This document shows, piece after piece, positions 7,401 to 23,300 of a DNA stretch of 64,000 nt. The notes under the pieces were generated by a model. That model was not told where the DNA came from and made no database searches. It was given only the letters and a program-made list of their open reading frames with translations. The translations under genes were made by a program, and so were the position numbers. How positions within the stretch are numbered: position 1 is the stretch's first letter; each line of letters starts with the position of its first letter. The DNA is taken from NCBI GenBank assembly GCA_029339505.1, contig JAQISU010000115.1:11557001-11621000 (forward strand), read 5' to 3'. The DNA comes from Unio delphinus (lineage: Eukaryota; Mollusca; Bivalvia; Unionida; Unionidae).

Positions 7401-10400
7401 CACATTTTCTTATTTTAAATTAGTACTAATTTTGTTGAACCAAAGTCAATTCAATCGTGATTAATACATGTTCTGTATCTCAACTGTCATCAAGAAAGCT
7501 ACAGATCAAAATTATCAATGTGGACTTTTACAATGGTGGCCAGGACCTAAACTGGACCAAGAAAGAAGCATACTGAGTCTAAGCATCACAAAATAAATTA
7601 GCACAAATTTGTTTCTGAATGCCTTACTATTATAGCTTGTGATGAAATAAAAACCAAATTTGTAATTTCCAAGCAGTGTGATTTACATTACAACTACAAA
7701 ACCAATAACTTTACCAATGAAGCTACTAAAAAGAAAACAAGATACAACATAGATAATATGATAAGACAACCAGACATGTTTGTCAAATGTAGATATAATT
7801 TATGCAATATTGTGAGTCTAATTTTGTTTCCATAAGGTTATACTGTTGTATACTTTATGTTATATATTCAAAACTGGCTGATTCTTTGTTGTCCTGCATT
7901 TCTGATTTCCTTATGCTTATATTTTCTGACAACATGCAACCATTATATGGCAATGACTTGCAAGATTCCCTCTTTTTGTATAGCTGAAAGATGGACATAT
8001 AAATGGACACCAAGTGGCTGCTATCAAACTTCTGCAGGCTTGAAAAAGAATACGATTTTGTAACACAGACATTTTCATATCATGTTATTTGATATAATTA
8101 CAAATTACAACTAATTTGCAGTTTTTACAAAATCACTGGGGACATCTAATTCTGGCAACCAAAATAATCAATTTATAGATATTCTTATAATTTGAATCTG
8201 TTTGTTTACACGGACACAAGTTTGTGGTTTTGCAGACTTGGATGACTTTTTCACTCTAATAATGTAAAGATCTGCCTCATGTTGAGGAAAGCAATTCTCC
8301 TAAGGCAATTGTTCTTGATTGGGTCTTTATAGATGATGGCTTGTGAAATATTGCAGTCATTTTGCTTTCTAAACAGTTTATTTAGCTTAGGATAAAATAA
8401 TCTAAAATAATCTGAAATGCATTGAAAATAGTACACCGTCACAATGGCTGAAGTCAATGAAACCTCCAAACAAATACATGTTAAAGTTGGAAATAGTGTA
8501 TTTCATAATAACAATTTATTTCCATCAAATTGAGGATAAAAAATAAATGCTCACCTGAATGCCAGCCTAATTTAGCATTGAGAAAGTGTGATTCATCTCT
8601 TCTACATGGAGGTGTTTCAAGAAACTTGGCAATTCTAAGCTCTTCCATTAACCTATCTGCCACTCCTCTCTGACCTTGTTTGACTGTAATATTTATCATT
8701 TCCTCAGTGGATATTCCAGTGAAATCTGAAAAAGAGTGAAAATAAAAACATATATAATACTTGTTATTTGTGCTTCTAATTCAAGATGATTGAAGAATGA
8801 TCAATAATGAACATTTTAGTTGCTCTATGATTCTTGTTTCTTTAAAAAAAAAAGCATTAAAGTACATAAACTTACATCAGAAGAACCAATTAGTTTTTTA
8901 TTTTCTGTCAGATAATGTTACTATCATTTGACTGTAGCAATATAACTTTTTTCATAAAATACTCTTTTTTCAGCTACATAAAATCTATATTCAAGCCCAT
9001 GTAAGAGTTCAAGAGTCTCTTTACGGGACCAACAATATTTTCCAGGAACTCAAAAGAATTTCTTCCTTTCAAGTGTCGAGTGTGGAAACCATCTTGGATA
9101 TACTTTAGCGAGAACAAAAACTTTTAAATTAGCAGATGTAGCGCACAAACTGGAAGTCAGCTTGGCTGTATTTTCATTTCAAACAAAACAGACATCATTA
9201 GAAGCTTTTGGTCTAAACCCCATGTCATAACATCCAATCAGAAAGAGTAGTGACAGCAAGATTTGCAAGTGAATTTTTGTGGCAGACATATTGGCAGCAT
9301 TTTATTTTATGAATAACTGGGTATTATAAGAATACTGGTGAAAAGTCCATGTTGATATAACCATCCATTATGGAATAGAGATAACAACAACTTAAAATAT
9401 GACTTTGCACTCAAGAGTAGCAATAACATATTTTAAAGATGGATGTGGTGGTGGCCTTATTGGACATCAGATTGACACCATTTGTCCCTTAAAACTAATT
9501 ATACATTATGTCCTTGAATGAAAACTACATGCTGATATGACCAGCCATGAAATAGTGATAACATAAGTTTTCAAGCGGGTCAAAGTGTCTGATTGGTGCC
9601 AATTTAATTTTAGACCAACTGGACAGCATAAGAAGTCTTTTACAGAAAACCTCCTGTCAATATGATTTTCTGTTCAGGTAGAGAGGTGGTAAAATAATTT
9701 TCAATCTGGCCACTGTGACAGGTGTACAGGATGTTATATCAGTACCAAGTTCATTCATCATTATAAGTCATTTTGGTGAAAACTCCTTGTTGATATGATC
9801 TTCCATTCAGAAGGAGCAGTGATAAGATTTTCAAGATGTCTGCCATGGTATTTACATTGGACATCAGATTGGCACTAATTTTATTTAATACAAACTTGAC
9901 ATAATAAGTCTTTAAGTGAAAACGCCATTTTGATATAACCAGCACTGTAAGAGTAGTGAAAAAGTAGCAATGACAAACATTTCAAAATGGTTGCCATTTT
10001 GGCCATATCAGACCTCACATTGGTACTTTTTTTCTTTAAGACTTCTGATTCATGATGACTAAGGAATTATTAACCATGAAAAATTATGAAATGCATCATT
10101 TACCATTTAGGAAACCATCGTCTTTCCTTGCAAAATATTGGTGAAGATATAGGATTCTTGTTTCCTCAAAAACAGCTATAATATAATTCTTGCATCAAGA
10201 GAAAGAATAGTACAATAAATCAGCCACCCAGTCTGCATTCATACTGATAGATGACTGGAGGCTGATGTCACCTGCTCATTAAAATGTGCAATATAGCTGC
10301 ATATAAATCTGTCCAGACAACACCAGCATAAAGTTTAGACCAGCGATTCTCATTCTTTTCTCGCAGACCACTTGAACATTGCTGAGGTTGAAGACAGACC

Positions 10401-13400
10401 ACTTAATGATTACTGAGGGTCTCAAGGGACTGTTTACTTATCTTTCCTAATGTTAACTGTACAGTTATCTAACTATTCTAAACTTCTTTACACAAAAGCA
10501 CTACATATAAAAGAAAATGAATTATAGTTTACATTGTTTTGTTCTACAATGAAAAGCACACAAATAACATTTCAATATCAGTAGTCTTTCCTTATATTTT
10601 TTTGGGTGCAAATTTCAGGTTCTTTATTATTTGACAACCATTGTTGGCCTGAATGAAGCTTAAAGAAAACTAGCGCTCCATGTACCACACTTTAAGAATC
10701 TCTGGTCTAAATACTTACTGGTATTTGATAACTGCTTTATGATGCTACAAAATCCAAAATGGACACAGGAAACAGGGTTGTGTTATTCAATTTTAAAAAT
10801 ATTTTGGTACATATCACTGAATGAGCCTTCTACAAATGACAGTTCAAGAGATGCAATATCATGAGTTCATGTGTAAAATGTACGCTCTATGTGTTGCTGA
10901 CAGATATGTCTGCAAATAATCTTCCTCAATTTTGTAAATAGATGACATCAAGCCCTCATACTGTCCATCAGTATAAACACACCTTTGGGTAAACTGATTT
11001 ATTGGACTATATAACCAAGAGTTTAAGAAAATATGCTTAATTTGTAATGTTACTATCACACAAATTTCAGCTATATTAATATAAAAATCAACATCATGCA
11101 AAAGATAAAGGACTTGCATTAGCACACACCTGTCCATTTAGAACCAGCGCCAAGATTACATACTGGCTTGATCAGTCTGGTATTCTTCAAAAGCTGAAGA
11201 CTCAGTTTGCAGCTTTTCTTCTCAAAACAAATGCTGACATTCACATTCAGCACAAATTCTTTCTTGACTTTGAGATCTACCAGAGTATAGCTGCAAAACA
11301 GTATTCATATTGTAAGCCTCAACAATCTAATACATTTCAAATCACAGCATTTATATTGAACACAAATTGAGCAATTTAGCTACATCAAGAAAGTGCCTGC
11401 ATTGAAGTAGTAAAGAATGAAGAAAATAATAAAGAACTTCATACACCCATTGTCAGATTATCTTCTTTGTTTGTCCAAAACCTCCATTTAGAAGCTACAC
11501 TCATTTCATAAAATTATACCCTGAATAAACAATGTTGCCAGCTAGCTCATGTATTTCCCAGATATGCCGTCTGTAGAAGCACACTGCTTCTAACAGTCTG
11601 AATCAAACAGTCAATACCATCTTGCAATTTTTTTCAGACCAGATTTTACAATTGTTTGTATGCATATTAAATATTGGATCAGAAGAATGTGAAAGATTTA
11701 TAAACAATGAAGTGTTTTTAAAGATTATTTCAGCAAGAAAAAAAGCATATTTTTTCTGTAAATTATGATTTTCAAAAATACATATTCCAACAAATTAACA
11801 TTAGAAATACAAGTCCTAATACCTCCCAAATCCCTGAGAATTCCCCAAAAAATAAAACTAAAAAATAAATAATGTATATATTCTATAGTCAAAGGGAAAT
11901 AGATCTTGCATATCACCTCCACTTGCCATTTCAGGTGGTGTTAGTTTTAAGCTCAGCGGAAAATTATGCATGGGATACTTCAATAAAGGGAGAATGGAAG
12001 GCTATTAAAGTAATGTGATTGGACAAGTATTCTAGGAGAAACATAATTTACTGAACAATTTGTCTTCTCTTTCGAGTAAGTTCCCCAATTACTTTAATGT
12101 ACGTAACAAGATTAAAGAATGTTGAACATCCTAATTATACCTCAGGTAACCTCTGATGAAAGAAGGTTGACTTCCCAATATGAATAATAACCCACTTTCC
12201 TAGACTTTTCACAGTAAAGAGGGGCAATCAGAATCATGTATAATGTTCATGTATAATAATCTACCAGTAAAGTTCATTGGTACAAATCCTCCCAACTGAC
12301 TAAAAAGGAGTGATCTTAGCCAAGGCCTCAGGATCTGGTACTGGAGAGACCAAGTTGGTCAATTTGATTCTACATGGTCACAAATGGTCAATCATCAGTT
12401 GCCACCTTAGCAGACAAATCTGATGAAAGGTTTCTGGAGGGGACCAATCTAAATGCAGAATCTGGTCCTTCATAGACAAAAATACTACCAAGACATTGAG
12501 CCTGCTAGGAATGTATGATCTGGATGCTGATGACGCAATGTGCATATCAACTATGGAACTCTCAGACCAGAAGGCAGAGTTGTGGAGATTTGGTACCACT
12601 TTGTTTGAGGAGTTATGTCACTACCACAAAGTCGTCCAACATTATCAGCACAAATTGCTCTGAAGAGTAGCTTAAGAACTGAAAGGCCTTGATATAAGCT
12701 TTCATCTGACATGAAGACCTGCATACTCCAGATTCTAATGGTTGCTGATCATCAAACGCTGGCAAGAGATGAGCTCAACAACCAGTAGTACTGGATCAAT
12801 ACATACAGGTGGAGAAGTACAAAGGTTGTAGTGGGTGACAAAATTCCATACCAGAGGGATCAACAACTGAGATGGACAATGATCAGACTTTTCATAATTG
12901 ATTAGATAGCCACGATTATTTCAAAGGGTCAGAAGATTATTTCTTCTCTCAACTAGAAATGAACTTTCCATATATTTCTAAAAGATGGTGAAGTAGAAGT
13001 ACACCAGCATCGAAGTAGATGAGGCAGTATAGAATGGGGAGATGACATTGTTCATTAGTTTTGTTAAGGCCTAAAGACATATGTTCAATCCAAAACTGCT
13101 TAAAATATCCTCAGTATAGAAACCAAAGAAATTTCAGTGAGGATGGATGGATGGGAATGTGAAAATATGTCAGATGAACTGATAGCAAATTGGCGAAATG
13201 GACTGATCTTACTTTCTCCATTTTGAATTTTGGTGGCCTGAATTTGCCATTGCCTTCCTGACCAGAAAAAGCATGTAGTACAAAACCTGGCAATTGTAGA
13301 TTCTGATCAATCTCAAGCTACCAATTTATCGATGAGTGTCCTGATCTCTTGCAGTAAAAGTGCATCATTTACTAAGTCCAATGTTACTTTCAAGAGAAGT

Positions 13401-14338
13401 TGAAAAAATGATGGAATAAAAAGGTTGGAAAAAAAGAGATCTTAAGTCCCTACAAAATGATTTGAATCACTTACTTGCTTTGTGGAAGAAGATCGATCCA
13501 ACACTCTTTGAAATGCAAAAATCTGGCAGCCATCAGAATTTTATCTGCTGCTATCTCCTACATACTACCTCTAAGACTGATTAGTACTTTGTCTCCATAT
13601 GTAGGGCTGAAATCAATGCTGGCTTTTAAAGTGTGCAGTGAACAATGTCACATCCTTTCTCCACCCATTGCTTCTTTGAAGATGGGTTGGTGAAAGTTTC
13701 TAAGGTAATGGATGCTGTGCAGCAAGGAGGAGGGGCAGTTCTGGAACTTCCTGCCTCCAAACATCCTCTATCTTTAAGCATGCATCTCATTACAGAGAAG
13801 TAGTCAGAGCATTCACCATTGAAAGGTGAAAGGCCTGAAGAATGCCAGATGTCAAATCCAATGACAATGTGGCTGCTACATTGTGCACAAGATTTAAAGC
13901 TGTCATCAGAAACACTTTTGTCCGCCTTATAAAACAAGCAAAATCAGATTAATCACATTGTCACTTTTGTCATTTATCAAGAGAACAGTGAATTGTGAAG
14001 AATACTGCCAACTAGCTCTCAGAAAAAGAGGCTTTAGAACTGCCTGGAAAGCTGGTCTTAGCAGATAGCCACTTGGCAATATCCTTGATTTTACCTGACT
14101 GCAGGAGAAGGCAGAAGATTGGTTGATTTTCTAGTTATCAAACTTGATCTAGGTCTTCACCCTGTGAGCCAGCAATGGGGTGGGGGGTATATTCTGACTT
14201 TGGCTGCAAACAATATATTTCCTCTACTGCAGCCTTAAAGCTGTACTCGGTATTCTGCTTAGTAGAATGTTAGTGCTTTTTGTATTTTCCAACAATAAAC
14301 CCAAATTTGAGATCATGCTAAATTTAGACACTACATAC

Positions 14339-14379
<41 letters not shown>

Positions 14380-17300
14380 TATTCCTTTAAAACATTTACA
14401 GTCTATGGATATGAATGGAATAGTCTATTAATAAGTCTACTTCAATTTGATGAAATAATAAATAAAGCATTGTATGTGTACAAAATAAATCACACAGCAG
14501 AACAATTATTGTCATCTATGCCTTTTTAAGCTCAAATCTCTCATTTGACATAAAACTATTATTGACAAATTTGCTTCGATATAAAGTGGCATATACTCTA
14601 CCATTTTTTAACACTTACTCAATTCGCACAACGCCAAACAAATAGAAGTGTTCTAATTTTCCCCACTCGTAGTCCAAAAGTGAGATAGTCCTATTGTAGT
14701 TTTCTATACCAGTTATCAGGTTGTAGTTGCAGGCATCTAAATCTACAAATATGTTGAAAGTCCTGTCTATGATTCGAACATCAATACAACAGTCAATGGC
14801 AGTGCAGTGATCTGGCACACGACAGGAAACAGGACCAGTGATTGAAGGTAAGGACAAAGAATGATTGCAATCTGGAATGAAAATACAAGAAATGGTTCAT
14901 GCACAATTTAGTGTTTTGTATAAAGCTACGCAAATCCATCTCAAAAATAAACTTGAAAGTACATAAGTTTTCAAGGAACATGTATACCCCCAACGTATGA
15001 AAACTGACCTGAAACACAAACTTATCGAATGTCTCACAGACATATACAAAGATATCAATGGTAACACAATACGTACCCTACCACAGTCATGGTGTTGCTT
15101 AAAAACTTTGACATTCAAGCCAAATTGAAGTCACAATACAATTCTACTCGGGTAGAAATCATACAGCTTGTTCATTTTTCAAAAACGTTTGACACTTCTC
15201 TACCGATATTAGATTTCAACAAATTATATCCTTATGTTATGATGGATCGTATTTTGAGCCTGGATTCAGTGTCTTTGATATATACTGTAAGAGTTCTGAG
15301 ATGAATGGCCTGATGAACTTGACAAAGCTTTGCAAGGAAGGTTAAGTTCCAAGCCATAAATTTTCCTAACAATTTTCAAAGCAATTAGAAATGTGTTTAT
15401 AAAAACACATGCCCCATCAAAATTATCTGAAAATGCCCTAGATACAAAACTTTTTCACATTTATGAATGAACAGAGGGAACATGGGACATTCAAAATATT
15501 CTAAAATGAAGGAAATTTCCTCTAACTTCAAAAGTGATAAAATCATGGAACACAGAAGCTCCATCTGTATGAGAGAATACTTCATTGTAATAAATAGCTG
15601 GTTATTAACTCATATCACTTAGTTTAGCAAGGATTTACTGCACTGAATACGAAAACAAACCTGATTTCCAGCCATTATGATTTGGAAAGTAAATGTTGGA
15701 TGTTTGTGTGCATGGTTTGGTTCTCAAGTACTTTGCAATACCAAGTTCTTCAAGTAAATGATTTGCAGCCAATCCAACTACAGCTCCAGCTGGGTCTAAT
15801 TTATTTTGTTCCATCCACCTCGTCAGTGAGAAATCTAAATTTAAAATAAAGATATTTTAGGTTACTGTATTTCCATGGGAAAATGTGAATGAGTTTCTCA
15901 AAGTAATACTGCATGGGAGTGCAGTATTAGTCTAAAGAAAACAACGAGTACATATTTTCCCATACAAATGCAGTAACCTTTTAATAGTTTTTCCACTGAA
16001 GCTTAATAATACAAAAATAGTGTACAAGAAACAAAGTAATTAAATTTATCCTTTATTCCAAAATAAATACACAACCATAGAGTCATCAAAATGCAGTAAC
16101 AATATTTGTGTACAAATAGCACCTGAAAATGACCTTTGAACTTTGTTGCATGCTCAACATTAGTTTTATAAACATTTGTTTTGAACTACTTAAACTTTAA
16201 ATTAAGGTCACATTTTGAATGAATCACCACTGAAACAACTTGTCTAGTAGATCTGGAATGGATGAATATTGTTTTTCTATTGATACTACTCAATTTTACT
16301 CTTCTGCTTCTGGCAGACTGCATTTATTAACAGAGTCAATTCCATACGATGTATACGTGATTTAAACTATGTGGGAAACTTTGAGCAACTTTTAAGGACA
16401 GGTCAAACTAAATACTGGAATCAAAATTCTCCAACATTTCCCTGACTTCTCAAGACCAGCACCAAATTATTTTCTGGGCATACCTCTCTTTCCAGGCAGA
16501 AACACATCCACACAAACGCATACCCACACATACACACATGCCATTGCTATATAAAGAAAACATGGAAACTGACTGCCATTAAAGTTAGCATACACTTCTC
16601 ATACTGACAAGCCCAATATAACTATAATTTAACCTTTCAATCTAAAAAATGCTGTGTATGAAACAAACATTATTTAAAACGGTCTATTTCTAAATGTTAC
16701 TAAAAAACAAGCATATGTATATTTATAAAATTATAATGCTAATAAACATCTAAGCCCGAGCCACACAATGGTAAATATTAAAATTTCCTTGACTAAGGAG
16801 ACAAAATACCCTGAGCTTTGACCAGAATTTACATCTCTGATTTATAAAATTAAGCAACGTTTCCATGACCTTCCTAAAATTTGTAAATTCTCCGGCATTT
16901 TGTGACCTGAGGTAACCAAGAATAGCAAAGATTTCTTCTAGATATATAACATTCTTTAGATATGACATCTAAAAAGTACACATTTAGTTAAGTCATCAAT
17001 GTTCTAGAATACATTAAAGTATATGGTCAGTATAACGGGTAAGAAAACTAAAGCGCTGTATAGACTATTTTTAATAAGAATGTTTTTCAATCAATAATTA
17101 ATACCGGGTATTTATAATGTTGCAGTACAATATTGGAAATGTAGTGTTGGATAAAAAGAGGGACAAACAATACTAAACTGTGTCTATTACAGAATAAGGA
17201 AATAATTTTCCTGATACAAAAACATGTTGATAGTGCCAGTATACCTGAATCCTGAAATCCCAGATTCCAGTCACATTGTATCTTTCTTATCTTGGTGTTC

Positions 17301-20300
17301 TGGAAAACTGGAACTCTGATAAGGCATTCACTTTGTTCCATACACACACTGATATTGAGATTAACCAGGTACATATCGGATGCCTTCAAGTCAAACACAT
17401 TCAACCTATTAAAAAAAATACACGTTATATATTTGTTCATATTATATCTGCATGTCAAGTTGTTAAATTTAAAGCAATACATTAGTTATTTATTACAGTA
17501 TCCAATGTCTATATGAATTGTTGCAATATGCTGTTGATTGTAGCCTGGTCAACAACCATTAATTAAACTCATGGCAGAAATAAATTAACCATTTAATATT
17601 ATATTAGAGGAGATATTTCTTTCTATGCTCATGTTAACCTTGTAAGTTTCAACTCAATCGCTGTGAGATATTAATCATTAATTTTCCCCCACACTTCCAA
17701 AGCCTGTGGAAAACATTCATCATTTGACAACTTAAGAAGTTGGTAAGTTTCAAATTTGTGTGACAAATTCATGTATGTGCTGTTATGGTTGACATGGACT
17801 CTGATAAAAATCTCTCTGGAGCCAGGCAAAACATGTACAGTCATACATTCAAAATATTAAAAACTCCAGTTTTACATATAATAGCTTAAATCAATTGGTG
17901 TAGCAATAATGCCATCATAGGTACAATATTATCTTTCATTCAGGTCTATAATCTTTGCAGCCAAGTGTATTTGCTGTATATATTAGCACCCAATGAAATT
18001 AGTATTTAGTGATCCCCACAAACTTGATTTGTAGTCATACACATGAATAATTTAAGACTGCATACTGGACTGACATTTACTTACTCAATGACAAAAACTC
18101 CTCTCACTGATATCCTTTGTGTTTCACCTACAATATTGAAAAAAAGAAACATCCTTTAGCATACTAAAATGAAACATGTTATTATATATGCAAATAAAAT
18201 GTCAAAATTTAAACAGAACTGAAGTGGAGAAATTAGAAATGTCAAAATTTAAAACAGAACTGAAGTGGAGACATTATAAAATGTCCCTAAATCTAACATT
18301 TGCTCAGTTTAAAAAATAAGATGATCTTTTCTTGATTACAATTCAAAACAGTCTGTTATTGTAATGCATTGTTATAATGTAGACAATGCATATACTCTGG
18401 TTTGTATATATATAAATACTTTTCTATTGTAGGTAAGTTGCAGTTGAGTTCATTATTGTTTATATCACCTAGTAAAGAGAATACTGGAGTTTGTAAATAA
18501 AGGTTTTACTGACAAAAAATTATTTATTTTTACCCCATTGAAACTTGTCGAAGCTTATGGTGTAGTTTAGTCGTTCAAGTCCAACCCTGATTTCATAGCT
18601 ACAAGTGTCAATGTGAACATAGGCTTTCAAGGAACGACGAATGAGATCAACATGCACACAGCAATCAATCCCTGTGCAAAACTTAGGAACATGACAGGTT
18701 ACCTCCCTTGGTAAGGATGGAAGGTGAAGATCAGAATCACACCCTATTATTGGAAATAAAATGTAATGATAAATTAGAGTTAATTAATATTATTTTTTAA
18801 AGAAAACCAATAGCAACACTCACTTACATGTTAATGCAAGAAACTATTTTATACATTATCACACGTGATCAACATAAAAAAAGAACAGTTCCATTACAAT
18901 TTTTATACAATAGCATTTGAAGATCTAGGGGATTATAAATATCCTACATTTTCCTGAAACTTAAAAAGTGATTAATACAGACTAATGTGTCTGCTCATAC
19001 TAACTTAGTCACAAAGTATATATAAATAATGCAAGCTGACAATGGTCTACTCTAACCAAATTGAACACAAAAAATACATAAAGCATTACAAGTATTCTAA
19101 TAATGTGGATATTATAATATTAACCATCAGTAAAAGTAAAAACTTTATAATTTTGTGAAATGATACTTAAATAGTTAGCCTTCATGATGGACAAAATTAA
19201 ATGTAGCCACTTATTTCAAGTATATAAGGTTCTCAGGAAATTCAGTCTCATATGAAAATCAAACTATTTGGGTCTGTATCCCTTTAATGTTCTTGCAATG
19301 AAATACTGCAAACTTTAGTTATTATTAAAAAATCATGATTACACCACCTATATTCCATCCATCTGAAGAAGGGAAAAATGGAGAAGACATTCTGTCACAT
19401 TCAGATGGCAAAAGAAAGTCTTGAATTCCAAGATCATCCAGAAGTCGATTTAGCATTGCTGTTGACAGACTCTTTCCAAGTACAAGTCCAGCAGACTTCG
19501 TCCAACTTTGCAATGAAAATCCTTAAAAAGAAATTATAAATTGCATCTTGTAAAGACAAGTTCATCAAGGCTTGTGCAATGTAATTTCAAAACAAACATT
19601 TTCAGGCACAATTAAAGAGTATTCTCATTCAAAAGGACTTTTAAAAAAATGGCACATAATTACTATGATTTCAAAGAAATAATATTTACATATTATGAAA
19701 AAAAATTTAAAAAGTTAATAAAATGTAGCCATTTAACAGAAAAATTCAATCATATTTCTATTGTTAAAGTTTCTGTTGCTTTAGAAAAACATAAATTGAC
19801 ATAAAATCTGGAAAAATGTAACAACTGGCCATATTTGGCTAACAATCTGACAGTACTATATACACCAACAAAATATATAAGACGAAGCAACAATAAATAT
19901 GTTCAACTATTAGTTTCAACATCAGATTCGGAATCTTAATGTCACCTGCAATCAATTTTTTTACCATGATAAAGTAGCGCTTCCGTTAGATGAAAACATG
20001 CAGTTTCCTCAGACCTTATCTAGAGTTTTTTTTTTGTTTAAATTAATAAATTCAGTTATTTCTGATCTGCAACAAAGTTTGGATAATCAAGGAAATCAAT
20101 GTTTTAATATTATGTGTGGAATATTGGAGATATAAAAAGCAAACCAACTCTTCAAATGAAACAGGCTGATGCCAAAAATAAAATTATGCATTCTTTTGTT
20201 TGATTTGGAGACAAGATGAATAATTGTATTTACCATTTATCTTAAAATTCATATCCTTGCTACAGAGTGGTTGTGGAAGTAATACTTTCTCAAGAAGCGG

Positions 20301-23300
20301 TAGTGTAACCTTGCATGATTCACCATCTTCTGGACATACACTGAAGTTTGCTTCAACAAGGAATTTCTTTTGACCCTCCAACAGAGCAATCTTGTAGCTA
20401 TAATAATACATACGACACAAGAATCCTTCAAAGAACAGACAATAATTAAGATCAAATTATTTATATAATAATCACTAAAATAATGATGCTACATATAATA
20501 GTTACTCATGTGGCTGAATTATTACACAAGACTTTCACAGAATCTTTTTGGCTACCTTTATGCATTAAGCACATGACATAGCATCTCTTGCGTACCAGGT
20601 GATATACTATAGGCATATATAAATATAACTTGAAAGCTTTCGGTGAATACAATCATTCATGTAGAACATAAGTTAAAATATAATAGTAATCCAAAGTTTC
20701 AGTTGAACACACCAAATGGTGTATTAATTATACACACATTTCAACACTGGCAACATTAACACCATTTTTAACGGGTCCTTCTCAATAATTCTGTCATTTA
20801 CTACAAATTAATTCACAAGCAAATTAATAAGAATAAATTTGATGTTACAAATGCTTCTTAAAACAATTTCTAGTAACCAAATTATATTTTATGTTGAGAA
20901 ACTGAAAGCTAGCATTGCAATATTTGATATTGGCTGGTTTTATTTTAATAGCACTTTGAGTATATTTTTTAATTATGCCAAGGAAATGGCAGCTAAGTGC
21001 ATTTTCAAGGGGTCACTGAAGCAGCTACACAAGCTGGCATCAGGTGGGGAAGAGAACCTGTGACCATTCAATTAGAAGTCCAAGTCTCCAGCAACTGTAC
21101 TACTATGGGTAGAAGAGAATGTACATTTCTGTTTCAATTATACAATGGCAGTAATTTTTCCAGTACTTTACAGAAATAAATCTATTATTTTCACCATATA
21201 AGACATTAATTTTTCTCATTTATAATTCAACATGGATGTTTGACAAATATATTGCTTATCTTTTCAAACTTTTAAAACCATTTGTACTCACTTTATGTGG
21301 AGGATGGTGAGGTGAAATTTGTCTTCAGAACCTATAACAAATGTTGACATTAATTACTCAACTAGTATGTATATAGTTTTATTACTGGCTCTTACTGTGA
21401 TATATTTGTTTAGCTTCAAAATATTTTTTTAAAAATAATTTCTTCTTGAATTCATTCTTCTGTGCAATTTAATTTTAGCAAGAAAACTGTATTGTGAAAC
21501 ATGTTACTTTAGGTTGCAAACATGGTGAGTCACAATTAATGTGCTAAATAAATTAATGCTATATCTGATTATTATATCTTGGACTGAAATATATTTTTCT
21601 TAATGCTCCTGAAAGAAAACAAAATGTAAACAACAAATCTCCAGAACAATATATGCTAACCTGAACTGGGTGAGTAATGAATTTTATATAAATTTCAAAA
21701 ACTTTAGCTTGACAGCACAAATACTGTGGAAACATCAATGACACCCCAACAACCATGGGAAATGGTATATCACCATCTGCACTAGATGAAAACTATAATG
21801 AGGCCCAAACAAGAGAAATTATATCAACATCTGCGCAAGATAAAAATTATAATTAGGATCAAACTTAATATTATTTTATTCTGCTGCAGAATAGTAAAGA
21901 TTTTTAAATAAATTCATTCAACAGTTTCATCTCACTACAACCTGTATTAAAAACTCTTGTCAGAGTTAAATAAACCTACTTTTAGAGTATCATATCTACA
22001 TATATATTAATCCTCTTTCTCACCCCATTTATAATCAAGCAATATTTTCCTGAATTTGACATTTTCAATCTGTCCAGTAATCTCAAAGTTGCATGCATCT
22101 ATGCTAAATGCCAAATAAACATTCCTGTTCAACCAAGACACATCAAGGCAACATTGGACTCCAGTGCAAGCTGTATCAATGTTGCATTTAACAGCTTCTG
22201 GAAGTGCTGGCAAATCCAAACTGTGTGGGCATTCTGAAAATAAATGAAACAACTAGGCAATCAAAGAAAATCAAACAAAAAAGTCTGCACATCTGTCCCA
22301 TCTCAATGCCTAACAAAACACTAATACATGAAAAGAGTGTATAATAAAAATGTTTGATTATAATAAAATTAAATACTAAATCAAAGAGATGATTCTCCAG
22401 CACTGCTAAATCTAATGAGGACAAATAGACTTAGAATATGCCAATTATTGATAAAATATACAATTCCTGTTGTCAAATACCATACTTAACTTGTTACAAC
22501 ACATTGAAATTTGAAATATAACTGGCACTCAAGTTTTTTACAAGTTAAAACACAGTTTACTGCAGACCAAGAAACATAGCTCTAATAAAATCACATACCA
22601 TTCCTCCAATTATCTTTTGCAGGGAAATACAGGCTGCTGCTTCCATTACACTGTGGAGTTTTGAAATACTTGTCCAATCCTATCTGTTCTGCCAACAAAC
22701 TAATTGCAGATATCCACAGGGAATTGGCACCTTCTGCTACATGGCCTATGCCATGATTGGAAATCCACTGCTTGAAGGAGAAGTCTGAAAACAGAAAAAT
22801 GAAAGAAGGCATGTATAAAGTATTACCATGAATATCATAAAAAAGCTCATATTTCCATCTTACATACCATATTGCATGTTGATACACTCAACAAAGATAT
22901 ATTCAACTGTCAGTGGATACTATCTATGTATGAACTATGGTGTGGTTCATCCTTCATGAGGGATGAATTGTATATCCTATCTGCTAGTGACACAATGATC
23001 TCTAATCTCTGATTTCTTCTATATAATGAATGTCTCTCTCCAAAAACTTGCTTGTGATCCTCAAAACTTCTTTGTGGAGTTTTCATTCTACATATTTAAC
23101 CACATACACCTCTCCCTTGACAACTCACACAAAACAAGGTCCAAAAACATAGGCTGCACTATAAGCAAAGGTGCAAGTTTCCAAGGAACCTACATAAAAT
23201 AAAAAGTGCTGCCATCCCCTCTAGACAGTGATAAAAACACAGGGAACGGACACACGCAAACCAGGTTGTTTAATGACTGAATCCTCATTTTATAATCATA

